From contig NZ_QEES01000007.1 in NCBI RefSeq assembly GCF_003115775.1, positions 1 to 64,000 of the forward strand: DNA of 64,000 bases. Direction: 5' to 3'. The DNA is from Cellulomonas sp. WB94 (lineage in GTDB: Bacteria > Actinomycetota > Actinomycetes > Actinomycetales > Cellulomonadaceae). Position 1 is the stretch's first letter. Each line of letters starts with the position of its first letter. The notes beneath the pieces were generated by a model, which ran no database searches, had not been told where the DNA came from, and saw only the letters and a list, made by a program, of their open reading frames with translations. The position numbers and the translations under genes are program-made. Of this stretch, positions 20,388 through 29,639 are shown one piece after another.

Positions 20388-20985
20388 CGGGTCGTCCCTC
20401 CGTTCCGTCGTGCAGGTCATGGGCGATGCGGCCCTGGGTCGTCGAGTCGTCGGCCCCGCAGCCCCCCTCGCGCTGGTCCGGAGTGCCGGGGTCGACCTCG
20501 ACCCGTTCACCGGATCGCCGCCCGGTCGCACGTTCCGCATCCAGCGCGGCCTGCAGGATCACCACCGCGGCCGCTTGATCGATGACCTGCCGGTGGTGGC
20601 GCCCGGACCTGCCGGACGCATGCAGCGCTTGATGGGCGGTCACCGTGCTCATCCGCTCATCGACGAGCCACACCCCCACGGGTGCAACCGCCTGCGCCAA
20701 CGTCACAGCGTACCCACGTGCCGAGGCCGATGACGCCCCTTCGTGGCCCGAAAGATGTCGAGGCAGCCCGACGTACACAGCAGCTGCACCCCGCTCACGC
20801 ACCTCCGTCACGATCCGCGCCACGTCCGAAGGGAACCGACCCGGGCCGGGCCGCGCCGTGTCCCGCGCCAGGGTGTCGACGGGCGTCGCGATCAGGCCGT
20901 CAGGATCGCTGGTCGCCAGTCCGACGCGGACGCTGCCCACGTCGACCGCGAGCCGAGGTCCTCGGGAGACAGTCAGACCCGGCAC
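20380..20985 (-). CDS. ruvX: RuvX/YqgF family RNase H-fold protein
   Basis: A 201-aa RNase H-like protein of the YqgF family. Family members act as a Holliday-junction resolvase or in 16S rRNA 5'-end processing. It has LAVDVGSVRVGLATSD, YVGLPRHLSG, LVDERMSTVTA and IDQAAAVVILQ with the acidic catalytic positions kept. It starts at GTG 20985, one base after the alaS stop. The C-terminus carries about 40 polar residues more than many homologues. It overlaps mltG. Confidence 0.92.
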   Translation of the reverse strand: MPGLTVSRGPRLAVDVGSVRVGLATSDPDGLIATPVDTLARDTARPGPGRFPSDVARIVTEVRERGAAAVYVGLPRHLSGHEGASSASARGYAVTLAQAVAPVGVWLVDERMSTVTAHQALHASGRSGRHHRQVIDQAAAVVILQAALDAERATGRRSGERVEVDPGTPDQREGGCGADDSTTQGRIAHDLHDGTEGRPDE

Positions 20986-20986
20986 C

Positions 20987-23689
20987 TCAGGCTGCCGCGC
21001 CGATCGCCGTGCGGATGCCGTCGAGCGCCTCGCCGAGACGGGTCGCGTCGGTGCCACCGCCCTGAGCCAGGTCGTCCTTGCCGCCACCGCCACCACCGAG
21101 CACGCTCGAGGCGACCTTGACCAGCGCCCCGGCGCGAACGCCGCGCTCACGGGCTGCGGCGTTCGTCGCGACGACGACGAGCGGACGGCCCTTGTGAACG
21201 CCTCCGATGGCGACGACGACCGGCGCCGACTCGCCCAGCCGGGCGCGCACGTCCAGGACGACCGTGCGCAGGTCGTCGGCCGAGCCGATGTCACCCGCGT
21301 CGTGCGTCACGACCTTGACTCCACCGGCGTCCACGGCGCCGTCGGCCAGGGCTCCCGCCCCGGCGAGCGCCTGCGCCTGCCGGAGTGCGCCGAGCTCCTT
21401 CTCCGAGTCCTTGAGCCGCGTCAGGAGAGTCGAGACCCGGTCGCTCAGCTCGTCGGGACGCGCGCCGAGAAGGCCGGACAGCTGCCCGACGAGCGCGTGC
21501 TCCTTGGCCTGGAACCCGTAGGCGCCGTCGCCGACCAGCGCGTCGACGCGGCGCACACCGGAGCCGATCGAGGACTCGCCGAGGAGCGTCACGAGACCGA
21601 GCTGGCCCGAGCGGCGCACGTGGGTCCCGGCACACAGCTCCCGCGACCAGTCGCCGCCGATCGAGACGACCCGCACACGGTCGCCGTACTTCTCCCCGAA
21701 CAGCGCCATCGCGCCCAGGGCACGCGCCTCGGTGATCGGCATGACCTCGTCGGTGACGTCGAGGTTCTCCGCGAGCTGGGTGTTGACCCGCTCCTCGATC
21801 TCGGCCAGGACGCCGCCGGGCACGGCGGAGCCCGACCGGAAGTCGAAGCGGATCCGGCTGGGGGCGTTCTCGGAGCCGGCCTGGGTCGCCGTCTCGCCGA
21901 GCGACTCGTGCAGGGCCTTGTGGATCATGTGCGTCGCCGTGTGGGCGCGGCTGATCGCCTTGCGGCGGAAGACGTCGATCGTCGCGGTGCCCGACTCGCC
22001 GAAGGTCACGGTGCCGTCGACCAGGCGGCCGTGGTGCACCGACAGGCCCTTGACGGGCGCCTGGACGTCGTCGACCTCGATGCGCGCGCCGCCGTCGAGC
22101 AGGATCGTGCCCTGGTCGGCGAGCTGCCCGCCGCCCTCGGCATAGAACGGCGTGCGGTCGAGCACGATCTCGACGTCGGCCGGCGCCGTCGCAGCCGGAG
22201 CCGGGACCCCGTCCACCAGAAGGCCCACGACGCGCGAGCGCGCCGTCGCCTCCGTGTACCCGAGGAACTCGACCGGGCCGGCCGTGTCGGTGCTGAGCTC
22301 GGCCTTGAGCTGCTGGTACGCCGTGGTGTCCGCACGCCCGGCACGCTTCGCGAGCGTGTCCGACCGCGCCCGGTCGCGTTGCGCCTGCATGAGCGAGCGG
22401 AACGCGGTCTCGTCGACCTCGACGCCCTGCTCCGCCGCCATCTCGAGAGTCAGATCGATGGGGAAGCCGTAGGTGTCGTGGAGCTGGAAGGCCTTCTCGC
22501 CGGACAGGACGGGGGTCGATGCCGCAGCGGTCGGCGCGGCCTTGACTGCCTGCACGGCCGTGTCGAGGATCGTCGTGCCGGCGACAAGGGTGCGCCGGAA
22601 CGCGTCCTCCTCGTTGTACGCGATCGCGCTCAGACGCTCGAAGTTCGCCGCGAGCTCCGGGTAGGACGGGCTCATGGCGTCCCGGCTCGCCGGAAGCAGC
22701 GACGGGAGCGCGAGGTCCTCGACGCCGAGCAGCCGCATCGCGCGCACCGAGCGGCGCAGGAGCCGACGGAGCACGTAGCCGCGTCCTTCGTTCGACGGGG
22801 TCACACCGTCACTCATGAGCATCAGGCCGCTGCGCACGTGGTCGGCGACGACGCGCATCCGGATGTCGTCCGCGTGGTCGGCGCCGTACCGGCGACCCGA
22901 GAGCTCCTGCGCGGCCTGGATGACCGGGAACACCTGGTCGATCTCGTACATGTTGTCGACGCCCTGCATGAGGTACGCGACGCGCTCGAGTCCCATGCCG
23001 GTGTCGATGTTGCGCTGCTTGAGGTCACCCAGGATCGGGAACGACTCCTTGCCACCGCCGTCGCCGCGCTCGTACTGCATGAAGACGAGGTTCCAGATCT
23101 CGATGTACCGGTCCTCGTCGACGATCGGCCCGCCCTCGAGGCCGTAGGCCGGGCCGCGGTCGACATAGATCTCGGAGCACGGGCCGGCGGGCCCGCGGGC
23201 GCCCGTGGACCAGAAGTTGTCCTTCATGCCGCGGCGCTGGATGCGCTCGTCGGGCAGCCCGGCGATCTTCTTCCAGAGCAGGGCCGCCTCGTCGTCGTCG
23301 TGGAAGACCGTCACCCAGATCGTGTCGGGGTCGAAGCCGTACCCGCCGTCGGCCTGCGAGCCCGTGATGAGCTCCCACGCGTAGGTGATCGCGCCTTCCT
23401 TGAAGTAGTCGCCGAACGAGAAGTTGCCGTTCATCTGGAAGAACGTGCCGTGCCGGGTCGTCTTCCCGACCTCCTCGATGTCGAGGGTGCGCACGCACTT
23501 CTGCACGCTCGTCGCGCGCGGCCACGGGGCCGTCTGCTCGCCGAGCATGTACGGGATGAACGGCACCATGCCCGCGATGACGAACAGCGTCGAGGGGTCG
23601 GGCGAGATGAGCGGGGCCGACGGGACGACGGTGTGCCCGTGGCCCTCGAAGTAGTCGAGCCAACGCTGGCGGATCTCGGCGGTAAGCAT
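20987..23689 (-). CDS. alaS: Alanyl-tRNA synthetase
   Basis: A 900-aa class II synthetase. The N-terminal catalytic domain (through about residue 440) contains [16 protein letters not shown] and [12 protein letters not shown]. The editing domain has the HTATH zinc motif and [13 protein letters not shown], which hydrolyses mischarged Ser/Gly-tRNA. A coiled C-Ala region ends with [15 protein letters not shown]. The length is normal. It heads a coupled alaS-ruvX-mltG-aroE run. Confidence 0.98.
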   Translation of the reverse strand: MLTAEIRQRWLDYFEGHGHTVVPSAPLISPDPSTLFVIAGMVPFIPYMLGEQTAPWPRATSVQKCVRTLDIEEVGKTTRHGTFFQMNGNFSFGDYFKEGAITYAWELITGSQADGGYGFDPDTIWVTVFHDDDEAALLWKKIAGLPDERIQRRGMKDNFWSTGARGPAGPCSEIYVDRGPAYGLEGGPIVDEDRYIEIWNLVFMQYERGDGGGKESFPILGDLKQRNIDTGMGLERVAYLMQGVDNMYEIDQVFPVIQAAQELSGRRYGADHADDIRMRVVADHVRSGLMLMSDGVTPSNEGRGYVLRRLLRRSVRAMRLLGVEDLALPSLLPASRDAMSPSYPELAANFERLSAIAYNEEDAFRRTLVAGTTILDTAVQAVKAAPTAAASTPVLSGEKAFQLHDTYGFPIDLTLEMAAEQGVEVDETAFRSLMQAQRDRARSDTLAKRAGRADTTAYQQLKAELSTDTAGPVEFLGYTEATARSRVVGLLVDGVPAPAATAPADVEIVLDRTPFYAEGGGQLADQGTILLDGGARIEVDDVQAPVKGLSVHHGRLVDGTVTFGESGTATIDVFRRKAISRAHTATHMIHKALHESLGETATQAGSENAPSRIRFDFRSGSAVPGGVLAEIEERVNTQLAENLDVTDEVMPITEARALGAMALFGEKYGDRVRVVSIGGDWSRELCAGTHVRRSGQLGLVTLLGESSIGSGVRRVDALVGDGAYGFQAKEHALVGQLSGLLGARPDELSDRVSTLLTRLKDSEKELGALRQAQALAGAGALADGAVDAGGVKVVTHDAGDIGSADDLRTVVLDVRARLGESAPVVVAIGGVHKGRPLVVVATNAAARERGVRAGALVKVASSVLGGGGGGKDDLAQGGGTDATRLGEALDGIRTAIGAAA

Positions 23690-23787
23690 GATGTCCTCGG
23701 TGTTCGTCTGTGCTGGGGTGACCTGCGTCGTCCGCCGGTCGCGGGTGGGTCTGCGTACTGGGTGTCGGGGTGCTGGTGGAGCGAGGT

Positions 23788-24159
23788 TCAGAAGAACGAG
23801 TACGGGAGGCCGTCGTCGCCGTCGTCCTCAGGGTCCTCGGTCGGTCCGTCCGCCCACCCGCGGCCGGCGCGGGTGGCTCGGGGAGCGTGAGTGCGGTCCG
23901 CGCGGTCCCGAGCGCGCTCGGAGCGGAGGGCCTCGACGTCGACGTCGCCGATCAGGTCGTGGCGCAGCTCGACCTCGCGCTCGGCGATACCGGCAAGGAA
24001 CTCGGTCTTGACGGTCCGGGCGGCGCTCGCGACCCGACCAACCGTCCCGGCGGCGTCACGAGCGCCCGCGGGGAGATAGCGCTCGCTCAGCTCGGCACCC
24101 TTGCGGATCACGACGACGGTGACCGCAGCCCCGATCGCGATCCACACGAGGCGCTTCAT
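23788..24159 (-). CDS. Small membrane-anchored protein of unknown function
   Basis: A 123-aa protein: one N-terminal hydrophobic helix (about 4-20), then a polar Arg/Glu-rich region and an acidic tail ending LPYSFF. I recognise no domain. It overlaps the DUF948 gene before it by 4 nt (ATGA) and lies 98 nt ahead of alaS, so it is probably co-expressed with both. Similar small proteins occur at this place in related actinobacteria. Confidence 0.75.
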   Translation of the reverse strand: MKRLVWIAIGAAVTVVVIRKGAELSERYLPAGARDAAGTVGRVASAARTVKTEFLAGIAEREVELRHDLIGDVDVEALRSERARDRADRTHAPRATRAGRGWADGPTEDPEDDGDDGLPYSFF

Positions 24160-24533
24160 CGCTTGCTCCTCGATGCGCGGGCGGCCGCGCCCAGTCCGGA
24201 CAGGGCGCGCCGAACGCCGTACGAGAACGCGGCGACCTTGATCATCGGGGAACCGACGGTGGCGGCGAACAGAGACGTGAGCGCGGACACGTTCTCAGAG
24301 ACCTGCGCCGCCGACGACGTGATCGCATCCACCCGCTCGATCTGGACGTTGGTCGAGGCGACGGCCGAGGCGGCCTCATCGAGCACGGGCACCGTGTGGT
24401 CGGTCAGCTCCTTGACCGAGACGCGCGCCTCGTCGAGCACGCGGCCGAGCTTGACCAACGGCAGCGCGAGGAATCCGACGAGCAGCACGAATGCGATCGC
24501 CGCGATGAGTCCCGCGACGTCTCCGACCGACAT
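24156..24533 (-). CDS. DUF948 single-pass membrane protein
   Basis: A 125-aa protein with one N-terminal membrane helix (about 6-27) and a long amphipathic helix typical of DUF948, methyl-accepting-protein-like coiled coils. ATG 24533 has AAGGACGGGAC upstream; the longer frame from 24626 runs into the rpsD terminator hairpin and is rejected. It is coupled to the following small membrane protein gene. The function is unknown. Confidence 0.8.
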   Translation of the reverse strand: MSVGDVAGLIAAIAFVLLVGFLALPLVKLGRVLDEARVSVKELTDHTVPVLDEAASAVASTNVQIERVDAITSSAAQVSENVSALTSLFAATVGSPMIKVAAFSYGVRRALSGLGAAARASRSKR

Positions 24534-24592
24534 GTCCCGTCCTTCCCCGATCCGTGGCCACGGATCACCTCTCCCGACACTACCTGGACAGC

Positions 24593-24636
24593 GCAACGCC
24601 CCGTGCCCGCCGCAGGCGGCGCACACGGGGCGTTGC
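24593..24636 (-). terminator. Terminator hairpin downstream of rpsD
   Basis: A perfect 13-bp stem (GCAACGCCCCGTG / CACGGGGCGTTGC) with an 18-nt, partly self-pairing loop, starting about 20 nt after the rpsD stop. It isolates rpsD from the DUF948 gene. Confidence 0.75.
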
Positions 24637-24656
24637 GGTAGCTCCAGTCGCTCGCG

Positions 24657-25283
24657 TCAGCGGGCGTAGTACTCGACGACGAGCTGGACCTCGCAGGTCA
24701 CGGGGACCTCGGCGCGCTTCGGGTGACGCACCAGGACCGAGCTGAGCTTCTCAAGCTTGACCTCGAGGTAGCCCGGGACGGCCGGGAGCACGTCGCGGTG
24801 GGCACCGGCGGCGGCGACCTGGAACGGCACGGTCGCCTGGCTCTTGGGCTTGACCTGGATGGTCTGGCCCGGCTTCACGCGGAACGACGGGCGGTCCACG
24901 ATCTTGCCGTCGACGAGCATGTGGCGGTGCACGACGACCTGGCGGGCCTGGAGGATCGTGCGGGCGAAGCCGGAACGCAGGACGAGCGCGTCGAGACGCG
25001 TCTCGAGGTTCTCGACGAGCGCCTCACCGGTCAGGCCCGGGGCCTTGCGGGCGTCCTCGAACGCACGGGCGAGCTGCTTCTCGCGGATGCCGTACTGGGC
25101 ACGCAGGCGCTGCTTCTCCCGCAGGCGGACCGCGTAGTCCGACTCGGTGCGGCGACGCGCGCGGCCGTGCTCGCCGGGCGGGTAGGGACGCTTCTCGAAG
25201 TGCTTGACAGCCTTGGGCGTCAGCGCGAGGCCGAGGGCGCGCGAAAGGCGCACCTGGCGACGTGCACGGGTCACACTGCTCAC
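24657..25283 (-). CDS. rpsD: 30S ribosomal protein S4
   Basis: A 208-aa primary 16S rRNA binding protein. RARRQVRLSRALGLALTPK, FEKRPYPPGEHGRAR and the S4 domain LETRLDALVLRSGFA...ARQVVVHRHMLVDGK are all present. It is the zinc-free form, with no N-terminal Cys cluster. GTG 25283 is preceded by AGGAAG at seven bases; a GTG nine bases later lies too far from it. rpsD stands alone here instead of in the alpha operon, with its own likely promoter, a long leader and a terminator. Confidence 0.96.
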   Translation of the reverse strand: MSSVTRARRQVRLSRALGLALTPKAVKHFEKRPYPPGEHGRARRRTESDYAVRLREKQRLRAQYGIREKQLARAFEDARKAPGLTGEALVENLETRLDALVLRSGFARTILQARQVVVHRHMLVDGKIVDRPSFRVKPGQTIQVKPKSQATVPFQVAAAGAHRDVLPAVPGYLEVKLEKLSSVLVRHPKRAEVPVTCEVQLVVEYYAR

Positions 25284-25458
25284 AGAGGAACTTCCTGTCG
25301 TTGTAGACGTCACACCCGGACGCGGAGGTATCCGGCGGGCGTGGGGCCGACCATGGTGCGATCCCGGCGTGCAGATCGCGGCGGCTGAGGCCCCAGGTGG
25401 TCACCCGACCGGCATGTCCGTGCTCGCGCACGCCCATCACTCGCCAGGCAACTTCCCG

Positions 25459-25487
25459 ATCATACCGTCTCGTGGGCGTCGGCCGAA
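25459..25487 (-). promoter_or_regulatory. Candidate promoter for rpsD
   Basis: On the minus strand TTCGGC (25482-25487) and TATGAT (25459-25464) are separated by 17 nt, matching a housekeeping-type promoter. It would start transcription near 25452 and leave a leader of about 170 nt before the rpsD start. The leader holds a small CCGGA/TCCGG stem. Nothing coding is seen between 25284 and 25526. Confidence 0.5.
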
Positions 25488-25526
25488 CCCGGGCCGGCGC
25501 GATGCCCTTGGTCGCCGCTCGTGCGC

Positions 25527-26933
25527 TCAGCGCTCCGTGGTCGGGGTGTGGGAATCGCCGGAGGAGAGGATCGCGCGGATGCGGTCCAACCGCTCCGCGA
25601 CGAGGCGTTCGTGGCCGCGGTCCGACGGCGTGTAGTAGCGCGTGCCGACGAGCTCGTCAGGCAGGTACTGCTGCGCGGCGACCGCGTGGGGCTCGTCGTG
25701 CGCGTACCGGTAGTCCTGACCGTGCCCCAGCGGGCGTGCACCGGCGTAGTGGGCGTCACGCAGGTGCATCGGGACGGTGCCGATGCGACCGGCGCGCACG
25801 TCGGCCAGCGCGGCGTCGATCCCCCGGTAGGACGCGTTCGACTTCGGCGCGGTCGTCACGTGCACGACGGCCTCCGCCAGGATGATCCGCGCCTCCGGCA
25901 TGCCGATGAGCGCCACGGCCTGGGCCGCTGCGACCGCTGTCTGGAGCGCGCTCGGGTCGGCCATCCCGACCTCCTCGGCCGCCGCGATGACGATGCGCCG
26001 CGCGATGAACCGCGGGTCCTCCCCCGCCGCGACCATCCGCGCGAGGTAGTGCAGCGCGGCGTCGACGTCGGAGCCGCGCATCGACTTGATGAACGCGCTG
26101 ATGACGTCGTAGTGCTGGTCGCCGTCCCGGTCGTACCGGACGGCTGCCACGTCGATCGCGCGCTCCACCGTCTCCAGGTCGATGACCACCGGGGTCGTGC
26201 CCGACGCGTCGTCGAACGGGCCGGTCAGCGCGGCGCCCGTCGCGGCCTCGAGGATCGTCAGCGCCTTGCGCGCATCTCCCCCGGCCAGCCGCAGCAGGTG
26301 TTTCTCGGCGTCCTCGGTCAGCGCCACGGTGCCACCGAACCCGCGCTCGTCCTCGATCGCCCGACGCACGAGCAGGCGCACGTCCTCGACACCGAGAGGC
26401 TGGAGCGTCAGCAGCAGCGACCGCGACAGGAGCGGGGAGTTGACCGAGAAGCTCGGGTTCTCGGTCGTCGCCGCCACGAGGGTCACCCACCGGTTCTCGA
26501 CGCTCGGCAGCAGCGCGTCCTGCTGGGCCTTGGTGAACCGGTGCACCTCGTCGATGAACAGGACGGTCTCGCCGCCATCGGTCGCCAGCCTGCGACGCGC
26601 GTCCTCGATCACCGCGCGGACGTCCTTGACCCCGGCGGTGACGGCGGACAGCTCGACGAACCGGCGCCCCGACGTCGCGGCGATGAGGTAAGCGAGCGTC
26701 GTCTTTCCTGTCCCCGGCGGTCCCCACAGGACGACCGACGTCGGGGCGGCCCGGCGCGCGTTCGCATCGCCGGGCTCGACGAGTCGCCGCAGGGGGGAAC
26801 CTGGCACCAGCAGGTGCGCCTGCCCGGCGACCTCCTCGACAGTCCTGGGGCGCATCCGGACCGCGAGCGGCGAGCCAGCCGACGCGACTGGGAGCCCCTG
26901 CGCCGTCGAGCTCACGGTGTCGAACAGGTCCAT
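25527..26933 (-). CDS. rarA: Replication-associated recombination ATPase RarA (MgsA)
   Basis: A 468-aa clamp-loader-like AAA+ protein acting at stalled forks. It has Walker A GPPGTGKT (71-78), a DEVH Walker B in [12 protein letters not shown], the ATTENPSF sensor 1 region and the C-terminal MgsA tetramerisation domain with [11 protein letters not shown] and [17 protein letters not shown]. The length is usual. It is transcribed divergently from the MMPL gene across 72 nt. Confidence 0.96.
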   Translation of the reverse strand: MDLFDTVSSTAQGLPVASAGSPLAVRMRPRTVEEVAGQAHLLVPGSPLRRLVEPGDANARRAAPTSVVLWGPPGTGKTTLAYLIAATSGRRFVELSAVTAGVKDVRAVIEDARRRLATDGGETVLFIDEVHRFTKAQQDALLPSVENRWVTLVAATTENPSFSVNSPLLSRSLLLTLQPLGVEDVRLLVRRAIEDERGFGGTVALTEDAEKHLLRLAGGDARKALTILEAATGAALTGPFDDASGTTPVVIDLETVERAIDVAAVRYDRDGDQHYDVISAFIKSMRGSDVDAALHYLARMVAAGEDPRFIARRIVIAAAEEVGMADPSALQTAVAAAQAVALIGMPEARIILAEAVVHVTTAPKSNASYRGIDAALADVRAGRIGTVPMHLRDAHYAGARPLGHGQDYRYAHDEPHAVAAQQYLPDELVGTRYYTPSDRGHERLVAERLDRIRAILSSGDSHTPTTER

Positions 26934-27005
26934 GCGTCGAGCCTACGCACCGCCCAGGGAACTCTTCGCCCTCGTTGGGTGTGCGCGGCGGCCCGGAGTG
27001 CTGGG

Positions 27006-29252
27006 ATGCTGATCAGCGTGTTCGAGAGCCTAGGTCGCGCAGTCGCCCATCATCCCCGTCGCGCCCTTCTCGCGTGGCTCGTCATCACCGTGCTGGGGTT
27101 CGGGCTTGCGCTGTTCGGGGTCCAGGGCGAGAACCTGTTCGACCGGTTGTCGACCGGGGAGCCTTCCGTGCCTGGCTCGCAGAGCGCGACCGCCAACGGC
27201 ATCCTGCGCGACGCGAGCACGAGCGGTGCGTCCCTCACGCTCGCGGTGCAGAACGTCGACCCGTCGACCGCCGGTCTGGGCGACGCCCTGACCGCGGCAC
27301 GCACCGACCTCATGGCGATCGGCGGGGTCGCGTCGGTCATCGACCCGCTCGTCCTTCCCGGCGGTGCGGCCAACCCGGCAGCAGCGCCGCTCATCGCCCA
27401 GGACAAGCAGGGCTTCCTCGTCGTCGTCGAGCTGACGCCCGGACTCAGCTCGTCCGCCGAGGCCACTGCGCTGGGCGCGGTCGAGCGTCGGCTCAACCAG
27501 GTCCCGTCCGACCTGCGTGCCGTGGCCCCGGAGGCGACCGGGCAGGTCGGCGGCGCGAAGCTCATCTTCGACGCCATCACCTCCCAGGTGGAGAAGGACC
27601 TCCTCACCGGCGAGACGATCGCCCTGCCGGCAGCACTGCTCGTGATGATCATGGTCTTCGGCGGCTTCCTGGCCGCGTCGATGCCGATGGTCGGTGCGAT
27701 CGCGTCGATCGCGGGCGGTCTGGGCGCACTCCTCGGGCTGTCCTACGTCATCGACCTGGACTCGTCCGTCGTCAACGTGGTGACGATCCTCGGCCTGGGG
27801 CTCTCGATCGACTACGGCCTGCTCATCGTGTCCCGGTTCCGCGAGGAGCTGCACCATCTGACCGACGGCGACGGGGGCCTCGCGGCCAGGCGACGGCGAG
27901 GAGACGGCGCTGTCGTGACCGCCCTCGTCCGCACCATGTCGACGGCCGGGCGCACCGTCACGTTCTCCGCGCTGACGGTCGCGATCTCGATCGCCGGCCT
28001 GCTCGTCTTCCGTCCGCAGATCCTGCGCGCCGTCAGCGCAGCGGGTGTCGCGGTGATCGTCGTCGCGGTGGCCACGGCCCTCACGCTCGTGCCAGCGATG
28101 CTCGTCCTCTTCGGACGCCGGCTCGTGCGACCCGGCCTCATCTCACGCGTGCCCGGTCTGCGCACGCTGCTGGCGCGCACCGCTGACGTGCAGTCCGAGG
28201 AAGGCGTCTTCTCCCGGCTCACGGGGCGCGTGCAGCGCCACCCGTGGTGGGTCATGCTCGGCGCGCTCGCGCTGCTCGGCGTGCTCGCCGTGCCGCTGAC
28301 CCACCTCGAGCTGCGCAACTCCACGACCCAGCTGCTGCCGCTCGGCAGCGACCAGCGTGACTACGTCCAGCTCCTCGCCCGGGAGTACCCGGCGGCGACG
28401 ACCGCGCCGGTCATCGTGGTCGCGCAGACGTCCCTCGAGGCGGCGACCGCATGGGCCGCCCGGCTCGGCGACATCGCCGATGTCGTGTCGGTCGACCCGC
28501 CCTCGCCGACCGGCTCGCACGTGGTCATCGGGGTGCGGCCCGACGACACCGATCCCGGCGGCGCCGTGGCGGAGCACGTCGTCACCGAGGTGCGCGCGCT
28601 CGACGCGCCGTTCCCCGTCTGGGTCACCGGCCAGGCCGCCGGACAGCTCGACTTCACGGCGTCGCTGATGTCGCGGGTGCCCTGGGCCGTCGCGATCGTC
28701 GCGCTCGCGACCCTCGTCCTGCTGTTCCTCATGACCGGGTCCGTCGTCATCCCCATCAAGGCGCTGCTGACGAATGCGATCTCCATCGCTGCCTCGCTGG
28801 GGGTCCTCGTGTGGGTGTTCCAGGACGCTCACCTGTCCGGCCTGCTCGGCTTCGTGTCGACGGGCGGCATCGAGACCTACGTCCTCGTCCTCGTCATCGC
28901 CTTCGCGTTCGGGCTGGCGATGGACTACGAGGTGTTCCTGCTGTCGCGGATCAAGGAGCTGCACGACTCGGGCCTCTCGAACGACGACGCGGTGCGACTC
29001 GGGCTCCAGCGCTCGGGACGGATCATCACGTCCGCAGCAGCGATCATCATCGTGGTCTTCGCGGGCTTCGTCGCCGGCAAGCTGCTGGTCATCAAGGAGG
29101 TCGGCTTCGCGCTGGCGGTCGCGGTCCTCATCGACGCGACGGTCGTCCGGCTGCTGCTCGTCCCGGCCACGATGACCGTCCTGGGGCGTGGCAACTGGTG
29201 GTCGCCGCCATTCCTGCGTCGGCTGTACGCGCGCCTCGCGATCACGCACTGA
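27006..29252 (+). CDS. MMPL/RND family transporter
   Basis: A 748-aa multi-pass exporter of the MMPL type, made of two halves, each a lone helix, an extracytoplasmic domain and a bundle of about five helices. The motif pair GLSIDYGLLIVSRFREE and LAMDYEVFLLSRIKE carries the proton-relay Asp/Tyr of each half. Mycobacterial relatives export lipids or siderophores; the substrate here cannot be read. ATG 27006 is about seven bases after GGAGTG; the frame is open far upstream, opposite rarA, but does not look coding there. Confidence 0.92.
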   Translation: MLISVFESLGRAVAHHPRRALLAWLVITVLGFGLALFGVQGENLFDRLSTGEPSVPGSQSATANGILRDASTSGASLTLAVQNVDPSTAGLGDALTAARTDLMAIGGVASVIDPLVLPGGAANPAAAPLIAQDKQGFLVVVELTPGLSSSAEATALGAVERRLNQVPSDLRAVAPEATGQVGGAKLIFDAITSQVEKDLLTGETIALPAALLVMIMVFGGFLAASMPMVGAIASIAGGLGALLGLSYVIDLDSSVVNVVTILGLGLSIDYGLLIVSRFREELHHLTDGDGGLAARRRRGDGAVVTALVRTMSTAGRTVTFSALTVAISIAGLLVFRPQILRAVSAAGVAVIVVAVATALTLVPAMLVLFGRRLVRPGLISRVPGLRTLLARTADVQSEEGVFSRLTGRVQRHPWWVMLGALALLGVLAVPLTHLELRNSTTQLLPLGSDQRDYVQLLAREYPAATTAPVIVVAQTSLEAATAWAARLGDIADVVSVDPPSPTGSHVVIGVRPDDTDPGGAVAEHVVTEVRALDAPFPVWVTGQAAGQLDFTASLMSRVPWAVAIVALATLVLLFLMTGSVVIPIKALLTNAISIAASLGVLVWVFQDAHLSGLLGFVSTGGIETYVLVLVIAFAFGLAMDYEVFLLSRIKELHDSGLSNDDAVRLGLQRSGRIITSAAAIIIVVFAGFVAGKLLVIKEVGFALAVAVLIDATVVRLLLVPATMTVLGRGNWWSPPFLRRLYARLAITH

Positions 29253-29266
29253 CGGCATCCGCCACC

Positions 29267-29614
29267 GTGGTCTCGCCACCGCCGATCGACCGCGTCGCGT
29301 ACCTGCGTCTGCGGTGGCGCGCCCGCATCGCGACGGGATCGTTCCTGCTCGTCGGCGTGTGGCTGAGCTACCGCATGGCACGGCTCGGCGCCAGTCCGTT
29401 CGCCGTGATCCCGTTCCTCGCGTTGGCCGCCCTCGGCGCAGCGGCGTGGCCGGTGCTGCGCGGCATGTGGGCTCGCTCGTTCGCGGCACGCCCTGTCACG
29501 CTGCGGCTCGATCCCGACTCCGGCGAGCTCGTGGACCGTGCGGCCGCCACCGACGACGAGCCCCGTCGCCATCAGGCGTTCACGGGCGAGGTGCGGCCTC
29601 CCCGACGGTGGTGA
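29267..29614 (+). CDS. Small two-helix membrane protein
   Basis: A 115-aa protein with a basic N-terminus, two hydrophobic segments (about 24-42 and 48-68) and a polar C-terminus. No family is recognised. It starts at GTG 29267, 15 nt after the MMPL stop, without a clear ribosome site, so coupling to the transporter is likely. A CTG nearer the MMPL stop is the alternative start. GC hairpins follow. Confidence 0.65.
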   Translation: MVSPPPIDRVAYLRLRWRARIATGSFLLVGVWLSYRMARLGASPFAVIPFLALAALGAAAWPVLRGMWARSFAARPVTLRLDPDSGELVDRAAATDDEPRRHQAFTGEVRPPRRW

Positions 29615-29635
29615 GGCCGCCCGCCCCGACGGGCG
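29593..29635. terminator. Hairpins between convergent genes
   Basis: Two alternative stems: GCGGCCTC (29593-29600) with GAGGCCGC (29613-29620), and CGCCCG (29618-29623) with CGGGCG (29630-29635). They share bases and lie between the stops of the plus-strand membrane gene and minus-strand aspS, so they could terminate both. Confidence 0.45.
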
Positions 29636-29639
29636 CGCA

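Noticed and set aside
20645-23890. 1081-codon plus-strand frame opposite alaS
   Set aside because: Antisense shadow of a strongly coding GC-rich gene; Arg/Gly/Ala-rich with no domain.
25521-27005. Upstream extension of the MMPL frame
   Set aside because: Lies opposite rarA, lacks homology, and a proper ATG with a ribosome site occurs at 27006.
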